Assembly: GCA_964604905.1 (NCBI GenBank)
Contig: CAZSCC010000599.1
Span: forward strand, 1-8,388
Source of the DNA: JACQFK01 sp964604905
Lineage (GTDB): Bacteria; Planctomycetota; MHYJ01; JACPRB01
Direction: 5' to 3'
DNA: 8,388 bases
Shown here piece after piece: positions 4,967 to 8,388 of this stretch (position 1 is its first letter; every line of letters starts with the position of its first letter). The position numbers and the translations under genes are program-made. Below the pieces are notes generated by a model. The model saw nothing but the letters and a program-made list of their open reading frames with translations. It ran no database searches and was not told where the DNA came from.

Positions 4967-7381
4967 CTAAAAGAGCGCTCCGATGTCGAACGTCACCGTC
5001 TGCCGTTCGTCCTCATCGTGCTTGGAGAGGGGGAAGCCGAAATCGAGCTTGACGGGGATGTTCCCCAGCTGGGGGATCAGGAACCGGATGCCGAGGCCGA
5101 CCGTGTTGCGCCACTTCTCGTGCGTGAGCCCCTCGATCTTGGACGTCAGGGTCCCGAGGTCGTAGAAGAACGCCCCGCGGAGGAACTCCACGAAGAGAGG
5201 GTAGGAGTACTCCAGCGTGGTCATGGAGAAGGCTTCGCCCCCGATGGGGTCGCCGCTCTGGTGGGGTCCCACGCCGCGGAACTCGAAGCCGCGGGGGCCG
5301 TCGCGGCCGCCGGCGTAGTACCGCTCGATGAGGGGCACCTCGGAGCTGCGCCGCGCCCCGTGGGCCCACCCGAACGTGGTCGCCGCGCTCAGGACGTGCT
5401 TGAGGTGGCCCTCGGTCTCGTAGATCGTGACGTGGCCCTCTCCCTCCACGCTGACCTTGTTGAAATTGAAGTCGCCCGGCAGGACCTGGCCGGCGTACTC
5501 GAAGCGCGCCTCGGCCCGGACCCCCTCGGTGGGGAAGATGATGCTGTCGCGCGTGTCGTAGATGATCGCGGGTGCGAGGGACATCACCCGGTTGGTGCCC
5601 TCGATCTCCTGGACCGCGAGGGGCGCCCCGCCGGTCACGCCGTCGATGTTGACGCGGTAGGCGTTGAACGTGATCTGGAGGGCGAGCGGGTCGAACCGCT
5701 TGTCCAGGGAGACGGAGGCCCCCAGGCGGCGGTCGCCGTAGGACTCGCGGAGGGTGTTGAGGGCGTAGGCGCGAACGCCGAGGCCGAAGTCGTGGCCGAA
5801 CACGTAGGGTTCCTTGAAATCGACGGAGTAGCTCTGGCGCCGCGCGGCGGGGGCGAGGCGGATGCGGAGGAACTGGCCGCCCCCGGCGAAGCCCGTCCCG
5901 CTGATCATGTCGTCGACGCTCGAGGGCAGGTCCCCCAGGTCGAAGTTGCGCTGCTGGTACTCGAGGATCCCCAGGATGCCGAAGCTGGAGCTGAAGCCGG
6001 CGGCGAACCGGACGCTGCCGGTCTGGCCCTCCTTGAAGTCGATCGTGACGTCGCGGGTCTGCGGGTCGTCGGTGTCCTGGGTGCGCACCTGGAGGCCCGC
6101 GGGCATCTCCGACCACCCGCGGTCCTGGATCCGACGCAGGCCGCGGTCGAGATTGCGCTTGTTGTACTCGTCGCCGGGGACGAAGCCGGTGCGCGTGAGT
6201 TCGCGGCGGAGCACGTCCTCGCGCGTCTTGATATTCCCCTCCCAGCTGATCCGGCCCACGTAAATCTTCTGGTTCTCGCGGATCGCGAAGACGAGGTCGA
6301 TCTCGGGGCGGGTCAGGTCGATCACCGGGGTCGGCGTGACGTCGGCCAGGATGTAGGCCTTCTCGCCGTACCGCTCCCGGATCTTCGCGGCGTCGCGGCC
6401 CGCGTTGTTCTCGGTGTAAGGCTCGCCCGGCTTCGAGAGGAGCCAGAGGGTCATCTCTTCGGGGGTGAAGAGAGGCTTCTGGACGGCGGCGTCGAACTTG
6501 AAGGCCACGCTGCGGACCCTGTAGCGCTGGCCCTCGTCGATGTGGATCTTGATCGTGACGCTCGTCTTGTCCTCGCTGAAGACCAGGTCCTCGAGGAAGA
6601 TGTTCTCCCGCGAGCCGATGTCCAGCCAGCCCTCCAGCTGGTAGTAGAGCTTGATCCGCTTGATGTCCTCCGCCACGTTCCGCTCGACGAACGGCTCGCG
6701 GCCGGTGGGGATGAAGAGGAGCCGGCCGTTCTCCTTGGTGATCATGAACCGCCGGAGTTCGGATTCGTCGACCGTGCTGTTCCCGCTGAAGAGGATCCGG
6801 TCCACGCTCACGAGCGGGCCCTCCAGGATCGTCCACGTGAGGATGAGTCCGCCGGCGGTGCCCGCGCGCGTCGAGTCCTCGACGCTCGAGAAGTGGTACC
6901 CCTTCGAGAGGTACTGCTCCCGGATGTAGTTCCGGTCCTGCATCAGGTGGAACGGGTTGTACGAATCCCCCGCGTTGATCCGCAGGCTCGGCTTGATCTG
7001 GTTGAGCGGGATGGAGGTCAGGCCCTTGAACTCGACGCTCTCGATGACGACGTACTCCTCGACCCGGATCGTCATGATGAACAGGCCGGGGTTGTTGGGG
7101 TCCACGACGGGGGGGAGGATCTCGACGTTGTTGAACCGGCCGGTGGCCATGATGGACTTGTAGGCCTTGTCGATCTTTTCCCTCGTGACCTTCACGCCGC
7201 TGGCAAATCCGCTGAGGTTCTGGATGCCGGTCCTGCTCTCCCTCTGGACGCCGGTCACGTTGACGAAGGAGACCTGTTTGTCCTCCCAGTCGCGGGACGC
7301 GTCCTGCGCGAAAGCCGGAGTGACGGTGGCGAGCAGGGCGAGCATCCCCGCGGAAAGGGCGAACCACCGGTGGGGCCGCAT
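4967..7381 (-). CDS. bamA: Outer membrane protein assembly factor BamA (Omp85 family)
   Basis: BamA is the central outer-membrane component that folds and inserts beta-barrel proteins. This 804-residue protein matches the usual family length. It begins with a signal peptide (residues 1-25, cut likely after AFA, before QD). Periplasmic POTRA repeats follow at roughly 36-110, 111-188, 189-285, 286-370 and 371-455. The last repeat carries the typical wording EGNIKTREDVLRREL. The barrel covers about 456-804, with YDTRD...FPTEGVRAE (608-624), the conserved RGF of loop 6 (697-699, in GGRDGPRGFEF), and a C-terminal beta-signal ending in Phe (DIGALF). The start gives a complete signal peptide, although no Shine-Dalgarno site precedes it. 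The ompH-like chaperone and lipid A genes downstream fit the common bamA-skp-lpxD-fabZ-lpxA arrangement. Nothing is broken or missing. POTRA limits are approximate. Confidence 0.96.
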   Translation of the reverse strand: MRPHRWFALSAGMLALLATVTPAFAQDASRDWEDKQVSFVNVTGVQRESRTGIQNLSGFASGVKVTREKIDKAYKSIMATGRFNNVEILPPVVDPNNPGLFIMTIRVEEYVVIESVEFKGLTSIPLNQIKPSLRINAGDSYNPFHLMQDRNYIREQYLSKGYHFSSVEDSTRAGTAGGLILTWTILEGPLVSVDRILFSGNSTVDESELRRFMITKENGRLLFIPTGREPFVERNVAEDIKRIKLYYQLEGWLDIGSRENIFLEDLVFSEDKTSVTIKIHIDEGQRYRVRSVAFKFDAAVQKPLFTPEEMTLWLLSKPGEPYTENNAGRDAAKIRERYGEKAYILADVTPTPVIDLTRPEIDLVFAIRENQKIYVGRISWEGNIKTREDVLRRELTRTGFVPGDEYNKRNLDRGLRRIQDRGWSEMPAGLQVRTQDTDDPQTRDVTIDFKEGQTGSVRFAAGFSSSFGILGILEYQQRNFDLGDLPSSVDDMISGTGFAGGGQFLRIRLAPAARRQSYSVDFKEPYVFGHDFGLGVRAYALNTLRESYGDRRLGASVSLDKRFDPLALQITFNAYRVNIDGVTGGAPLAVQEIEGTNRVMSLAPAIIYDTRDSIIFPTEGVRAEARFEYAGQVLPGDFNFNKVSVEGEGHVTIYETEGHLKHVLSAATTFGWAHGARRSSEVPLIERYYAGGRDGPRGFEFRGVGPHQSGDPIGGEAFSMTTLEYSYPLFVEFLRGAFFYDLGTLTSKIEGLTHEKWRNTVGLGIRFLIPQLGNIPVKLDFGFPLSKHDEDERQTVTFDIGALF

Positions 7382-7424
7382 AGCGTTGGAGGGGGAGGAT
7401 ACCAGATGGTCGGAGGGGTTTCTA
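7382..7424 (-). other. Short pyrimidine-rich leader between tyrA and bamA
   Basis: Read on the coding strand, the 43 bases ahead of bamA are rich in C and T (a run CCTCCCCCTCC lies just before the start) and hold no recognisable Shine-Dalgarno sequence. I see no convincing terminator or promoter. The short distance suggests tyrA and bamA share a transcript, but this is inference. Confidence 0.4.
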
Positions 7425-8243
7425 CTACATTCTAAGGCGCCGCGTGCGGGCGCGCGCCATCAGCTTCCGGAGCGCCCCGGCGTCGCCCCGGCCGATCGCC
7501 GCGACCAGCCGGCGGAGGCGCTCCCCCAGCTCGCCGGCGGACTTCCGGATCGGATCCCGATTGGTCAGGAGGAAGTCGAGGACCATGTCGACGTCCGACG
7601 CAGCCACGCGCGTCGCGTCGCGGAAGGAGTTGCCGCAGACCCGGATCGCATCCTCCGGCGTCCCCATGAGGACGTACGAGAGGAGGTAGGGGATGTGGCT
7701 GACGCGCGCGACCTTGAGGTCGTGGTCGAGTGCGTCCTCCATCCGGCGGGGCAGGGCACCCACGGCGCGGACCAGACGTTCGAGGGTCCTCGCGGGCTTC
7801 CGGTCCGAAGGGCGCGCCGGGATGAGGACCCACGGGCGGTTCCGGAAGAGGTCCGGGTCAGCCCCGTCGAGTCCCGCGCGCTCGTTGCCCGCCATCGGAT
7901 GGCCCGCGACGACCGCGGCCCGCGGCTTCGCTCGCCGGAACGCCTCCAGGATGTCCGCCTTCGTGCTTCCCACGTCCGTCAGGATCGCGTCCGGACGGAC
8001 GAGCGTCGCCGCCACGGGGATTTGCCGGAGGAGCGTGCGAACGGGCGTGGCGAGCACCACGACGTCGGCAGAGGACAGTACCGAGAGGTCGGTCCCCGCC
8101 TCGTCGACGATGCCCATCCGGAGGGCCCGCTTCGCCGTCTCCGCCCGCCTCGTGACACCGACGACCCGGGCCAGTTTCCGGCGCGTGAGCGCCGCGGCCA
8201 GCGAGCCGCCGATCTGTCCGAGCCCGACGACCGCGACGATCAT
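7425..8243 (-). CDS. tyrA: Prephenate/arogenate dehydrogenase
   Basis: This 272-residue cytoplasmic enzyme oxidatively decarboxylates prephenate or arogenate on the way to tyrosine. The N-terminus has the dinucleotide-binding fold with G7-L-G9-Q-I-G12. The expected active-site landmarks follow: DVGSTKAD with Ser93, GHPMAG with His115, SHIPYL with His183, and FRDATR with Arg212. There is no chorismate mutase domain in front and no ACT domain behind, so it is a minimal TyrA. After the second beta strand comes GVTRR (residues 29-33), without the acidic residue that normally selects NAD+. It resembles the GVSR segment of cyanobacterial NADP+-dependent arogenate dehydrogenase, so NADP+ and perhaps arogenate use is inferred. 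The start is fixed by the ATGA overlap with aroF. The stop lies 43 bases ahead of bamA. Substrate preference is uncertain; membership of the TyrA family is secure. Confidence 0.93.
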   Translation of the reverse strand: MIVAVVGLGQIGGSLAAALTRRKLARVVGVTRRAETAKRALRMGIVDEAGTDLSVLSSADVVVLATPVRTLLRQIPVAATLVRPDAILTDVGSTKADILEAFRRAKPRAAVVAGHPMAGNERAGLDGADPDLFRNRPWVLIPARPSDRKPARTLERLVRAVGALPRRMEDALDHDLKVARVSHIPYLLSYVLMGTPEDAIRVCGNSFRDATRVAASDVDMVLDFLLTNRDPIRKSAGELGERLRRLVAAIGRGDAGALRKLMARARTRRLRM

Positions 8244-8388
8244 CGCCCGAGTTCCAGTCCCACGGCCTTGGCCAGCGGTTTGAGGTCCGCGATCAGGGCC
8301 TCGAACATCTCGGGGGTCAGGCTCTGGGGCCCGTCACAGAGGGCATTCTCGGGATGCGGGTGCACCTCGATGAGGCAGCCGTCCGCCG
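8240..8388 (-). CDS. aroF: 3-deoxy-7-phosphoheptulonate (DAHP) synthase, C-terminal fragment
   Basis: Only the last 48 residues are inside the window; the gene begins beyond the right edge. DAHP synthase condenses phosphoenolpyruvate and erythrose 4-phosphate, the first step of the shikimate pathway in the cytoplasm. The visible part reads IEVHPHPENAL followed by CDGPQSLTPEMF, which is the closing region of the AroF/KdsA-like (type I beta) DAHP synthases. The DGPQSL wording favours DAHP synthase over KDO-8-phosphate synthase, which usually has DGPNS at this place. This distinction rests on family knowledge and a short fragment. The stop codon TGA (8242-8240) overlaps the ATG of tyrA in the sequence ATGA, so the two genes are probably translationally coupled. 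Both act on the same pathway leading to tyrosine, which supports the call. Any N-terminal regulatory domain cannot be judged from this window. Confidence 0.88.
   Translation of the reverse strand, partial: ADGCLIEVHPHPENALCDGPQSLTPEMFEALIADLKPLAKAVGLELGR

Noticed and set aside
4946..7435. A plus-strand open frame of about 829 codons opposite bamA
   Set aside because: It mirrors bamA almost exactly, shows low-complexity composition, and no start context or motif. It is a shadow of the high-GC coding strand.

Overview
All supported genes lie on the minus strand, so the window reads from position 8388 down to 1. It is a compact, GC-rich (roughly two-thirds G+C by eye) piece of the chromosome of a Gram-negative, lipid A-making bacterium. 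In transcription order it holds the 3' end of a DAHP synthase gene (aroF), tyrA, bamA, an ompH/skp-like gene, lpxD, an lpxC-fabZ fusion, lpxA, and a second lpxA-like gene that runs off the left edge. A fused LpxC-FabZ is known from Bacteroidota, Planctomycetota and some related lineages. With the high G+C this makes a planctomycete-like or allied lineage my best guess, but the assignment is weak and rests on the fusion and gene order only.

The right part (7425-8388) makes aromatic amino acids: aroF and tyrA overlap by ATGA. After 43 bases comes bamA, the outer-membrane beta-barrel insertase. A 200-base spacer (the largest gap in the window) separates bamA from the ompH-like periplasmic chaperone gene. 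lpxD follows 11 bases later, then a 66-base spacer, lpxC-fabZ, a 109-base spacer, lpxA, and the lpxA paralogue joined to lpxA by a GTGA overlap. Together bamA to lpxA supply outer-membrane protein delivery and assembly plus the early acyl-transfer and deacetylation steps of lipid A synthesis. FabZ links these to fatty-acid synthesis through the shared 3-hydroxyacyl-ACP pool. This gene order is a classical envelope cluster; no defence system, mobile gene, RNA gene or CRISPR array is visible.

The parts least explained by standard annotation are four. (1) The LpxA paralogue keeps the catalytic His but has lost the residues that LpxA uses to hold UDP-GlcNAc. (2) The OmpH-like protein ends in a tail that nearly matches the RanBP2-type zinc-finger pattern. 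(3) The three larger spacers each hold a different degenerate short-period repeat arranged as converging inverted halves, and one of these can pair with the likely ribosome binding site of lpxA. (4) LpxC lacks the usual C-terminal tail because FabZ is attached there, and carries Phe where E. coli LpxC has His19. I found no clearly new multi-gene system.
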